Positions 9,621 through 19,920 of a stretch of 64,000 nt of DNA are shown here, one piece after another. The first letter of the stretch is position 1. Every line of letters begins with the position of its first letter. Origin of the DNA: CAVUCH01 sp963697705 (GTDB taxonomy: Bacteria; Acidobacteriota; Vicinamibacteria; Vicinamibacterales; JAENWD01); the NCBI GenBank assembly GCA_963697705.1, contig CAVOPA010000017.1, positions 1,674,001-1,738,000 of the forward strand, in the 5' to 3' direction. The position numbers and the translations under genes were made by a program. The notes below the pieces were generated by a model. It was not told where the DNA came from. It saw only the letters and a list, made by a program, of their open reading frames with translations, and made no database searches.

Positions 9621-11302
9621 CACGGCTCCCCGCGCTGGCGATGGCGAGCCTGGCGACGCTCGCCGCAGCGCAGGGCCACAACGATCGCGCCATCTTCGAC
9701 GAGGTAGCCGCCCGCGTCGGTCTCACGTTCGAATATGAGAACGGGGTGTCGGGGCAGTTCTACGTCCCCGAGGTGATGGGCGCGGGCGCCGCGCTCGTCG
9801 ATTACGACAACGACGGCGATCTGGACGTGTTCCTGCTGCAAGGCCAGAGCCTCGATCCGAAGGCGTCACGCGATCCTGCGCGCACGCACCGCCTCTTCCG
9901 CAACGAGCTCGTCGAGCGCGGGACCCTGCGATTCACCGACGTCACCGCCGGCAGCGGCCTCGGCGCCACGACCTACGCGATGGGCGTCGCCACTGGCGAC
10001 TACGACAACGACGGCGATCAGGATTTGTACGTCACCGCGCTCGGGTCGAACACGCTGTACCGGAACAACGGCGACGGCACGTTCAGCGACGTCACCGCCG
10101 GAGCCGGCGTCGGCGACGATCGCTGGAGCACGGCGGCCACTTTCATCGACTACGATCGCGACGGCGACCTCGACCTCTTCGTCGTCAACTACCTGGATTT
10201 CACGACGACGGCCAACAAGCAGTGCTTCGATCCGGCGGGCGCTCGCGATTACTGCGGGCCCCGCTCGTACCACCCCGTGCCGGATCGGCTGTTCCGGAAC
10301 GAGGGCGGCGGTCGATTCATCGACGTGACCGAAGCCGCCGGCATCACGAAGGCCGACGGCGCCGGGCTGGGTGTTGCCACCGGCGACTACAACGGAGACG
10401 GATGGCTCGACCTCTACGTCGCCAACGATGCGTCGCCGAACCAACTGTGGATCAACCAGAAGAACGGCACGTTTGTCGACGATGGGCCGCTGGCGGGCGT
10501 GGCCGTCAACGCCGCCGGCACGCCCGAAGGCAGCATGGGCATCGCCTCGGGTGACTACGATGGCGACGGAGACGAGGACCTCTTCGTCACCAACATCATC
10601 GCCGAGACCTTTGCGCTCTACACGAGCGACGGCCATGGTGGCTTTGACGACACGCGCGTCCAGTCGGGCCTTGCCCAACCCACGGCGGCCTTCACCGGCT
10701 TCGGTACCGACTGGATCGATTACGACAACGACGGCTGGCTGGACCTCTTCGTGACCAATGGCGCCGTGAACACCATCCAGGAACAGCGCGGCCAGCCGGC
10801 ACCGTACCGGATGCGGAACCTGCTGTTCCGGAATCTGGGCACCGGCAAGTTCGCCGACATGTCGGCGCAGGCAGGGGCCGCGTTCGCGCGGGCAGGCGTC
10901 GGCAGGGCCGCGGCCGCTGGCGACATCGACAACGACGGCGACACCGACGTCCTGGTGACCAACAACACGGGGCCCGTCCACCTGTGGCTGAATCAGGTCG
11001 GCACGCAGGCGTCGTGGCTGCAGGTCCGCCTCGACAACGGCCCGGCCAACCGGCTCGGTCTGGGCGCGCTCGTCCACCTGCAGCGCCCTGACCGCCCCTC
11101 GCTCGTGCGTCGCGTCCGGACGGATGGCAGCTATCTGTCCGCGAAGGATTCGACGCTGCAGTTCGGTCTCGGCAATTGGACGGGTCCCGTCGCCGTTCGT
11201 GTGGACTGGCCGGGTGGACCGTCGGAGGGATGGACGATCCGCAAGATCAATCAGCGGGTGACTCTCGCAAGAGGGAGTGGTGTGCCGGCCAGGCAGCCCT
11301 GA
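9617..11302 (+). CDS. FG-GAP repeat protein with C-terminal ASPIC/UnbV domain (CRTAC1-like)
   Basis: 561 residues with a short signal peptide. Calcium-binding FG-GAP/VCBS motifs of the type DYDNDGDLDVF recur throughout (near residues 55, 130, 175, 260, 320, 375 and 440), predicting a beta-propeller. The last 100 residues match the ASPIC/UnbV domain (WLQVRLDNGPANRLGLGALV, then VRVDWPGGPSEGW). It overlaps the TPR gene by four bases. Likely an extracellular calcium-binding adhesion or recognition protein; no enzymatic residues are apparent. Confidence 0.9.
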   Translation: MTRLPALAMASLATLAAAQGHNDRAIFDEVAARVGLTFEYENGVSGQFYVPEVMGAGAALVDYDNDGDLDVFLLQGQSLDPKASRDPARTHRLFRNELVERGTLRFTDVTAGSGLGATTYAMGVATGDYDNDGDQDLYVTALGSNTLYRNNGDGTFSDVTAGAGVGDDRWSTAATFIDYDRDGDLDLFVVNYLDFTTTANKQCFDPAGARDYCGPRSYHPVPDRLFRNEGGGRFIDVTEAAGITKADGAGLGVATGDYNGDGWLDLYVANDASPNQLWINQKNGTFVDDGPLAGVAVNAAGTPEGSMGIASGDYDGDGDEDLFVTNIIAETFALYTSDGHGGFDDTRVQSGLAQPTAAFTGFGTDWIDYDNDGWLDLFVTNGAVNTIQEQRGQPAPYRMRNLLFRNLGTGKFADMSAQAGAAFARAGVGRAAAAGDIDNDGDTDVLVTNNTGPVHLWLNQVGTQASWLQVRLDNGPANRLGLGALVHLQRPDRPSLVRRVRTDGSYLSAKDSTLQFGLGNWTGPVAVRVDWPGGPSEGWTIRKINQRVTLARGSGVPARQP

Positions 11303-11715
11303 GCGTGAGGAGGTGCGGGATGTCTGCTGCCGGCATCTGCCGCGCGAGGGACGCCAGACGCGCCGCGGACGGCCGGCACCGAAGCGCCGGCACCCGTCGG
11401 AGGCGTTACCTCACATCCACGAGCCGGTCGAACGCGACCGACGGGTGCGCCATGAGGATCACCACACCGGTGAACGCGAGTGCGGACGCGCGCGTTCCGC
11501 GGGTTCAGCTGCGCGTGAGGAGAATCTGCAGCCGCCGCCCCTCCGCGGAACGGAGCGTTCAAGCTGCGGCGGTGATGGGCATTATGGATCGGGACCGAAT
11601 GAAGGTCGTCCGTGGACGCAGCGCCAGAGCAGAGACGAGCCTGCTCTGGCGTTCATCGTGTTTTGTCGCGAGTGTTTTTGCTGGTCGCGCGGTCGCGTGA
11701 GGCCGCGCACGAGCG
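11303..11715. other. Convergent intergenic region with second orphan FDRLVDVR tail
   Basis: No intact gene is supported. On the minus strand 11409-11470 encodes a short tail ending AFDRLVDVR followed by a TAA stop, the same end as the gene at 12467-14317; nothing upstream of it resembles that gene. The region also carries the hairpin at 11622-11651 between the convergent FG-GAP and DUF2959 genes. Confidence 0.55.
11622..11651 (+). terminator. Strong hairpin between convergent genes
   Basis: CGCCAGAGCAG at 11622-11632 pairs perfectly (11 bp) with CTGCTCTGGCG at 11641-11651 over an 8-nt loop, followed on the + strand by TTCATCGTGTTTT. It probably ends the FG-GAP transcript and might also serve the convergent DUF2959 gene. 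Confidence 0.6.
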
Positions 11716-12378
11716 TCAGCTTTCCGCGCTGAGGCCTTTGAAGTAGGCGTTGGCCTTCGCCGTCGCTTGATCCACCTTCGCAAAGACCTCACCTCCTTGC
11801 GCGTTCAGTTTCGCGGCCTGCGGCTTCAACGAATTCACGGCGGAGGGGTTCAGGTCGCTGCCCAGGTAGGTGATCTGGTCGGCCAGCTGTTTCCGGAACG
11901 GCTCCAACGCCTTGCCTCCCTCTTGCAGTGCCTCCAGTACGGCCCCGAATTGCTTCTGATCGGCAGCCAGGCGCTCCTGCGCCTGCTTGTGCAGGGCGGG
12001 GTCCTGAATGTTCTTGATGGCTTCCGTGCGCCCGCTGAAGTAGATATCCCGGGCCTTCTGCATCTCCTCGATTTTCGCGCGCGCATTGGCCACCTTGTCG
12101 TTCATCGCCTCCGTCCCCTTCAGCACCCTCTTGTAGTCACCTTTCATGTCCTTCGACGGCTGCGTCACGAGGGTGTTGTACGCCTCGAGCGTCTTCTGCG
12201 CCTCCAGCTTGCCCTCCTCCACCGCCTGAGTGGTGGCTCTGCCGGCCTTGACGAACTTCTCGGTCTCCTTGAGCCCCTGCGTCCGGCTGCGCTCCTCTGT
12301 CTGGGCGGTCAGCGCAGCCGGCAATGTAAGCATCCCCATGAGGATTGTTAGGGCAAGTCGCGTGCGGATCGTGGACAT
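11716..12378 (-). CDS. DUF2959-like exported coiled-coil protein
   Basis: 220 residues. The start is the ATG at 12378 because GGAGGAGCCC lies directly upstream and a signal peptide follows (MSTIRTRLALTILMGMLTLP, cleaved near LTAQ). The mature protein is almost all helix, rich in A/K/E/Q, with long heptad-like stretches. The second half (KARDIYFSGRTEAIKNIQDP, then ADQITYLGSDLNPSAVNSLK) fits the DUF2959 family. The role is unknown; the family is periplasmic or inner-membrane associated. It lies 88 bp beyond the end of the large minus-strand operon and may be separately transcribed. Confidence 0.75.
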   Translation of the reverse strand: MSTIRTRLALTILMGMLTLPAALTAQTEERSRTQGLKETEKFVKAGRATTQAVEEGKLEAQKTLEAYNTLVTQPSKDMKGDYKRVLKGTEAMNDKVANARAKIEEMQKARDIYFSGRTEAIKNIQDPALHKQAQERLAADQKQFGAVLEALQEGGKALEPFRKQLADQITYLGSDLNPSAVNSLKPQAAKLNAQGGEVFAKVDQATAKANAYFKGLSAES

Positions 12379-12466
12379 TGGGCTCCTCCTTCTTCGTTTT
12401 GGCAGCGACGCAGCCGAACGTGACGCAATGAACACCCCTAAAGGATGAGGCCGACCCATGCGAGAG

Positions 12467-14317
12467 TCACCTCACGTCGACGAGCCGGTCGAACGCAAGC
12501 CCGCTTGATCCCTCGCCGCGACCGGTCTGTTTACCCACCGCGAGCCACACCCACACCCGGCCATCCCGCGAGCGCGTGCGGCGGTATCGCTGCCACACGC
12601 GCACGCCGGCGCGCGGCACTTCCTCCTCGTGCAGAAAATACGCGGCCCGGGGCGTCGTGTCCAGACCGGGGCGCAGCAGCGACGTTCGGGGCCGGACTGG
12701 CACCGGCGGATCCGGATCGCCATCGATCAGCCGCGGCATCGAGGCGCGCTGCAGCTGGATCTCGCGGTTGTCGCCGGGCACGTGGACCGGGATGAACGGG
12801 ATCCAGTGCTCTGGCACTGAGCTCATGACCTGGTAGCGCACGTGCGCGTTCGACGCAGCGGGGGGCGGCTCCGGCCGGTGTCCAACCTGGCGTTCGAGCG
12901 CCTGCTCGAAGAACCGCCGCGTCTCATCCGCCGCTTCGCGTCCTGGTTTCGACTCGCCGCTTGGCAGAGGGACGGTCTTCTCGATCGCCCAGACCATATT
13001 GGCCATCTCGTCGCGCGCGAGGACGACCTCCTCGATCGGCGGACCGTCGAGGATCGTGTGCGCGGCGGGAGGGGTCAGCAACGACAGATCGGCAGCGTCG
13101 TGCCCCTGCCCCTCGACGCTCATGAGGAACATCGCCCAGCGCTGCCATTGCTCGTCGTCTCCGGCGCCGGCGTGATCGATCCAGATCCGGTCGCCGAACA
13201 CGGTGGTCACGGCCATGCCGCGGATCGTGGCCACGGTTCCGGCCGGAACGGCGCAGGGCACGATGTGCCAGTCGTTCGCGTACACGAGCCCGAACTCGAT
13301 CAGGAGCAGCTTGGCGAGGTCCGTGGTGTCCGGCCTGATCTCGCCGAAGTTCGTCCGGCCTTCCTCGAACGTCCACCACCGTGAATGTGGCATGCCGCCG
13401 AAGGTTGCCGGCGCGGGGACCATCGACAGCGTCCGCGCCGCATCACCTTCCGCCGGCATGCCAGCGTCGCCCAACCGCTCGCGCGCCCGATCGACGTCCA
13501 GCTCATACCAGTCGATCTGCCCGCGGGAGTACTCCTCGGCGATGAGGACCTTTTCGTGATCCCTCTCGGTCGCCGAACAACTGAACTGGTATTCGAGACG
13601 ATCGGGCACCCATGCGTCGGGCCCGGACGGCTGCGCGAAGACCCGTTCGAACCAGGCGACGAAACGGCCGCCAAGGGCATCCGCCTGCGCCTTCCGCCCG
13701 GCGAGCGACGCGATCCCGTCCGACGCGCGGCCACCAGGCTGTTTGAGGTGGGCGTACAACTTCCCCCCGTCCATGGCCCGGCCTGCGACGGCCGCGACAG
13801 CCGCCCATGCTTCGGGATGCGCAACGATCGGGGCGGCGGCGGGCTGCTGTGGATCGGGTGAATCCACCGGGTATGCCGCGACGTACTCGGCGGCTGCCGC
13901 CGAAGCAAGGGGCGCGACGAGCTTCAGCCAGTAGCGGCCCAGCAGCAGCCGGACGTCGAGCGACATCGGCTGCGCACCGTGTGCCAGGCGAATGGGCATC
14001 TGCTCCACGCGCGTCTCGAACGGCATCGATTCGTCGAAGGGCTCCGCCCTGGCGTCACCGGCGGCGTACTTCTGCAGCCGTGCCGTCTCCACCCGGACCT
14101 TCGCGACGATGGGCGACCCCGCATCGTCGCCGCGGAATTCGCCGACCTGCCACTGGCGCGTCAGCATCCACAACGGATCGCGAATCTCCGCCCTGAGGGC
14201 GCGCTCGAATGTCTCGGTGCGCGGCCGCCCTTCGAGCCGGTTCCACAAGGTGACGGCCGGTTCCGCGCGCTCGGCCAGCACCGCCTTCAGATCCGCCGTG
14301 ATGAATCGGTTCGGCAC
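12467..14317 (-). CDS. Operon protein 6: uncharacterised 616-residue protein
   Basis: Last gene of the six-gene minus-strand operon. The GTG start at 14317 lies one base after the stop of the upstream 1863-codon gene, so translation is coupled. No family is recognised with confidence. Visible features: an N-terminal conserved-looking block with DPLWMLTRQWQVGEFRGDD, no signal peptide, no membrane segment, several W-rich segments, a proline-rich stretch near residue 540, and a C terminus (RTRSRDGRVWVWLAVGKQTG, ending FDRLVDVR) that is copied as remnants at 4089-4200 and 11409-11470. Codon use matches its neighbours. Function not assignable. Confidence 0.8.
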   Translation of the reverse strand: MPNRFITADLKAVLAERAEPAVTLWNRLEGRPRTETFERALRAEIRDPLWMLTRQWQVGEFRGDDAGSPIVAKVRVETARLQKYAAGDARAEPFDESMPFETRVEQMPIRLAHGAQPMSLDVRLLLGRYWLKLVAPLASAAAAEYVAAYPVDSPDPQQPAAAPIVAHPEAWAAVAAVAGRAMDGGKLYAHLKQPGGRASDGIASLAGRKAQADALGGRFVAWFERVFAQPSGPDAWVPDRLEYQFSCSATERDHEKVLIAEEYSRGQIDWYELDVDRARERLGDAGMPAEGDAARTLSMVPAPATFGGMPHSRWWTFEEGRTNFGEIRPDTTDLAKLLLIEFGLVYANDWHIVPCAVPAGTVATIRGMAVTTVFGDRIWIDHAGAGDDEQWQRWAMFLMSVEGQGHDAADLSLLTPPAAHTILDGPPIEEVVLARDEMANMVWAIEKTVPLPSGESKPGREAADETRRFFEQALERQVGHRPEPPPAASNAHVRYQVMSSVPEHWIPFIPVHVPGDNREIQLQRASMPRLIDGDPDPPVPVRPRTSLLRPGLDTTPRAAYFLHEEEVPRAGVRVWQRYRRTRSRDGRVWVWLAVGKQTGRGEGSSGLAFDRLVDVR

Positions 14318-14318
14318 C

Positions 14319-17300
14319 TTATTCTCCGGCGAGCACGACCTGGTTGTTCAGGGCGAGGTTGGCGGCGATGGTGAGCTGGCGTACCTGGCTCGCCATGATG
14401 GTCGCCGGCAGGTACGGAGCGTACGGCAGCTGGGCCAGGTGCGTGGGCTCCACGGCGCGCTGCTTGGCAAGGTCCAACGTGTCGTTCAGCGCGTCCACGA
14501 TGTCGTCCCACTGCCACGCGCCGCGGAACTCGGTCGGCGTGACGAGCAGCATCGTCTGCGGCGCCTCCGCGTTCGGGCGATCGTAGTGCACGGCGATCCC
14601 GGTATCGACCTCTGATGCCGGGATCATTTCGGTCCACTCGTCGAGCAGCAGACCGCACAGACGCTGTGCGGGATCGAACGGCGTGGCGAAATGCGCGGTG
14701 TACAACAATCGATCGCCCTCGAGCGTCCGGTCCTCGGGAATGTCGAGCCCGAACCACCGATCGCCTGGTACGTGGGGCAGCTGCAGCGCATCGAGCGGCG
14801 GCTCGGCACGCCCGAACACGCCGGCGAGCATCGTGACCTGCTCCCAGGCCCGCAGGCGCTCGCGCACGCGGGCGGTGCCGTGGAGCCACGTGTCCACCGG
14901 GAAGTCGATGGCCGGGATCCGCTCGTTCGCCGGGTGCACGAGATGATCGAACAGCGCACCCGACCGGCTGGCGTCGAGGGCGTTAGCCAGCTCGCCAGTT
15001 TGCGACGCGGTAATCACGAACTCCGGCACCACGACCACGTCGTCGCCGAGCAGCGCCTTGGCTGCCGCCTCGAACTCGCGCGCGGCAGCGACGGGAATCG
15101 CGCTCGCGGCGGCCGTCTGCAGGTGCGGGGCCGCATCGGCGAGCCGGCCGGCGAGGACACGGCCGACGCTGGCCGCGGCGGCGCGTGCGTCCTCGAGAAA
15201 GTGGATCACCGTGTTCTCGTGCGCGGCGAGGGAGAACGGCGCAGGATCGAACTCCGAAAGCGATCCAATCGCTCGCACGTCGGCGAGCAGATCGGCCACG
15301 CGTGTGCGCCGTGTCAGCTGCAGCCCTGCGAGCCGGTCGCGGAGGGCTACGAATGCCGCTCGCGTGGTGCCCACCAGCCTTGACCTCAGCTCGGCCGGGG
15401 TCCCCGGTCGCGGCACGATTGGTGTCGTGCGGATCGTGGCTTCAGCCTCGGCCAGGATCCTGAATCGCTCCGCGTCCGACGCCTCACCCGGGAGCGCGTC
15501 GTGGGTGGCGATCCGCGCATCGAACTGCGCGAGTTTGTCGTTCCATCTGGTCACGACCTGCGCGGTCTGCCCGAGCAGCTCCGCGAACAGCCGGCGCTTG
15601 AAGTCGCGAACGAACTGACGTCCCGTTTGCGGCACTCCAAAGAGGGCCGCCCGTGCAAGGAGCGCGGTTCCATTCGCGGCCACGGTATCGGCGGCGGCCA
15701 GCAGTTCTGCACGCCGCGCGACCGGCTGGGACAGGAGTCCGTCGAGCGTGGCTGTGAACGCCGAAAATTCGGTGGCGAGGTCTCGCATCGCCGCTTCGAC
15801 CAGTGTGGCACGTCGCCGATCGACGACCGGTGCAGCATCCTGGGCGGACCGCGCGTCGCTCGCGAGCGACAGGTCCGTGCTTCGCAGCGGGCGAGCGCCG
15901 AGCGTGAGCGATCGCAGGCTGCGGACGAGCGGCAGGGCCTCGAACAGAGTGAGCGCCGCGGATTGTTTCTGCGTGTAGCGAATCGACACCGGCAGGTCAG
16001 GGCGTGCAGATGCGCCGACGAGGTCCGCAATCCGATCGTCGATCTCTGCGATCGCATCAACGGCGCCGCCCGCCAGCGCGATCAGGTCCGCCGCCTGAAG
16101 GCCGAGCCGATCCAGCGTGATTTCACGGGCGACCACCGCATCATTTGCCACGTCGTGGAACTCGGCCACGCAGCCAATCGTGGAGAGCGGAGGCAGCACC
16201 GTCGTGAGCCACGCGTTGATCGCCGGCTCAATCTGGGCGCGCGGGGTCATGGCGAGAGCCGGGTCTGGCGATTGACCGGGGTCCACGCCGGCTGCCAAAT
16301 GCAGAGCGACGCGGTGCGTCAGGCCGAAGCCCGAGGCCGGCGTTCGGATGATCTCTGGTTCTGGCGGCAGCCCGCCACGCGCGTACGCGTCGTAGTTGGC
16401 GGCGGCGCGATCGACGTTGCCGACGACCGCCTGGTACACGCCTTCCGCAAGCGCCAGGTCCGCGAGCGCATCGCAGGACGCAAGCAGCCGGTCCGCCTCG
16501 GCCGAAATCGCCGTCGTCTCCGTAACGCTCGCGGGAAGCAGGCCAGGCTTGTCGAACGGGTATTGCCGCCGACCGGTGGCCTTGATGTGTTCGGCCAGCG
16601 CCAGGCCGTCGATGACGTTGCGGGCTTCGATGGCTTCGATCGGCACGCCTTCGGGCGTCGCGGTGGACTGCAGGCGATCGGCGCGCAGCGGAAACGCCTT
16701 GCGGAGCGGGTAGATGAACTTGTCCACCTCCGCCATCTCGTGCCTGTCGTGCAGGCCACGCTCGAACTGGTAGCCGAGCAGGTCGCTCAATCCCTGTCCG
16801 GCGCGAATGCCCTCGAGCAGGCCCATGGCGGTGCGCACTCGCTCCGATGTGAGGTTGACCGCCAGCGTGTCGTGCGTGTCTGCGGTCGCGGTCGAGATAT
16901 AGCCGTTGCGCAGGACGGCCGCCGCGACGGCCTGATTGAGCGACGGTGCGTGTACGAAGCCCTGGTTGCCCGCGTCTCGAACGAGTGGAGTGCCGCCAGC
17001 GTCCGCGAATTCGGCCGCCAGGTCGGGATCGTCGAGTACCGACAGGCGCGGACGGCTGACTCTTCGGACGCACGTCCTCCAGCCATCCGTATGCTCCGAG
17101 GTAGACGCCCTGGCGCGGCGGACCCTCCTGCCCTTCGTGCGTGCGCCGCATGGTGGCGAGCTGGTAATTCACCAGGCTGAGCAGCCATGCGTCGAGCCGG
17201 TACGAGCAGCAGTCCATGTGGTCCGCAAACGCGCGCTCGAGACGCGCCGTGGGCTGCGCCTTCAACCGCTCGAGCGCGTCAACCTGCTCCCGCAGGTGCG

Positions 17301-19911
17301 ACGCGGGCCCGAGTTCGTTCATGCGCGAGGCAATGAACTCGCCGACCGTCACCGTGCTGCCCAGTCCTGAGATTGAGGGCTCGATGGCGAAGAGCGGCTC
17401 GTACCGGCTCTCGCTCACCTCCGCGGCGCCGACGTGAATGATGGGTTGGTCGATGCGAGCGGCCGCCGCGCGCTCTGGGGTGTAGAGCCCGACCATCTGG
17501 TGGAGGCCAACGCTCGCCTCGTGATACCCGAGCTGCAGCGCGTGGCGGAGCAGCAAGTAGAGCAGTGCAGCCGGAGGCTGCCCGCCGATGAAGTCACCCT
17601 GCTCGTACAGACGCTGGAGCGACGTGGAGGCGGCGTCGATGAGCCATTGAATGTAGTTGGCTCCCGCCGTGGTGTAGGGCCTGATCCCCTCGCGTTCCGA
17701 GAGCGGGCGGTCGTCGACCACGCCGCCCTTCAGCAGCTGGGGCGCGGCCGAGAACACATAATCGAGAATCTTCGGCGCACCGGCGCCTCCGAAGCCAAGG
17801 TTGACGAGCAGATCGATGGCATTCTGGTGTTGTGCGACCTCGAAGATTCTCGTGCTCTCGTCTCCAAATCCTGACAGGTTCAACCGGTTGAAGAGCGTGA
17901 TCTGCGCCTCGGCATAGCGTGAGTACCACTCGACCGATCCGGAATGGAGGCCGAGGATGTCGAGCAGCGTCTGGTGCGGGTCGCCAGGCTTTCCCGTGAA
18001 CGAGACCTGTGCCGCCTGCGTGCGCCAGTCTTGCTGCATCGACCGCACGATCGGGTACAAGCGGTGACAGAACATGAACAGCGGATCCCGCGCGGCCGCC
18101 TCGTCGTCGAGGAACATCCACCGCATCCGCGAAACCGCGGCGGTCGGCAGGATGCCGTACGGCTGCGAGCCGATGCGGACCGCAGGCGCCGAGCCTGACG
18201 CGACGACGAACCGAGTAAAGAACGTGCGCGCGACATCGACAGTGGCCTGCGGGAACACAGGTGGCATCATCGATTCCATCCAGTAACCCATCGTGGCCGG
18301 CCAGAGCGCGACGCCCATGGCGCGGGAGATCGACTGGTCGGTGCCGTTCGCGTGATGCACGTGCGTGAACAGCGACGGCTCCACTCCGAGCGCTTCCACG
18401 AGCCACTGCCCGTCCTTCTTGTCGAGCGACGTGGAGGCGGGCGTGAACAGCGGCGCCTTGCGATCGTCGAAGCTCTCGTCGGCAGCATCCGGGACCGGGC
18501 GATTCGAGCCTGCCTCAACGGTCGCGCCACCGGCCTGCACCACGTCCGTGTTGTTGGTGGGAGTGCCCTGCGGCAGCAGGCTCAGGCCTGATCGACTGCA
18601 CGCGTGGTGCCGCAACAGGGTCTCGAGCTCCGTCTGGCCGACTTTCTCGTCGGCGCTTACCCGCAAGCCGACGACGAGGACGCGGTCGAACCCGCCCGCA
18701 CGCTGCGCCTCGGAGAGCTCGACCCGGAGTGCCATGCCAATCGCTTCGGCCTTTTCGAAGTCAGCAATCCATGCGAGCTGCTCGGGGAACACGAGATTGC
18801 CGGAAGCGTCCTGCCGCAGCTGCTCCTCGGCCGGAGCCGATGGATCCGGCGCCACGACCACGGACGATGGTACGGGTCGTCCGACCGCGATGACGGGCGG
18901 CTCGAACTGTCTGTAGCCGACGAACACGAACCGATCCGGCAGGATCCTGACCTCCGGCGCCCCGGACCAGGCCTGCTCTCTGGTGTCGGGCGCGGCGAAG
19001 ACGACCTGCGCGACCAGGACGGTGACGGCCTGCCGGTCGATGCCTGCCTCGAGCGGCGTCTCGAAGTTGTCAGGCCGATAATGGGCAACGATCTGCGCCG
19101 CGCGCGCAGCACCGACAGCGCCGGTGAGCCCGGCGTGCGCGGCGGTCAGCTTCGACCGATCGCCGTCTGCCAGCCACGCGTCTCTCCAGAACGCGGCCGC
19201 AGCCGCTTCCTCGGCCGATGAGAGCGGCGCCTCGGTGGCAATCGTGAGGACGATGTCTTCGGGGCGGGCCTTCGTGGGCCTCTGCGGCAGGTTCACCGGT
19301 GTGAATTGCTCCACCACCCACGCCGCCCGTCCGGCGCCGTGGCTGCGCACCAGCGACCGCCACGCGGCACGCTCCTGCTGCTCGACGCCACCGGCTTCCC
19401 ACATCGCGATCCAGTACGCGCGTGCACTGGCGGCCTCTGACTCGGTGAGCCGTGGATCGAACCCGTCCACCCAGCAGTCGTCCGGATAGATGCGCACCAA
19501 GAGCTGAGGCGTTGGGGTGGCCGCGCCCGGCAGCTGCACGTCCTTGAAGCGCGTCTCCAGTCGAACGGGCATCAGCAGGATCGGAAGGCTGTCGTTCAGC
19601 TGCGAGGCTGCGGTACGGGGATCCGAGAACTCCGCGAACTCGCCGCGCAGCGAGGATTCGCGCGTGGCCGCCTCGAGCCGTGCGTCGTCCAACCGCTTCA
19701 ACTCGCCTTCGACGCGCTGTTTCTCCGCCTCGAGGCGCTCCCGCTCGGCGACCTGCGCCGACACGCTGGCATCGAAGGCGCGCGCGAGCTCCTGCTGGCG
19801 CGCCTCGACGCGCCGCATCTGCTCACGCGCGCCGGCCAGCCCGCTCGCCGTGGCTTGCAGCTGCGCGCGCACCTGCTGCAGCTGATCGCGGAGCTCACCG
19901 AACTCAGGCAT
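14319..19911 (-). CDS. Operon protein 5: about 1863-residue uncharacterised protein (one frameshift)
   Basis: The largest gene in the window. One +1 frame change near 17045 splits it; removing one base gives exactly 1864 codons. The break falls after YGWLEDVRPKSQPSAPV, and the reading resumes as VLDDPDLAAEFADAGGTPLV. Residues 1-90 are a charged coiled coil (LRDQLQQVRAQLQ). A block follows with LPILLMPVRLETRFKD and LLVRIYPDDCWVDGF, then a long globular, W-rich middle, and a helical C-terminal third. No signal peptide, transmembrane helices or catalytic motif were recognised. The start ATG at 19911 is 9 nt after the upstream stop. It may be a structural assembly protein, by size and coiled coil only. 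Confidence 0.8.
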
Positions 19912-19920
19912 CCCGTCCCC

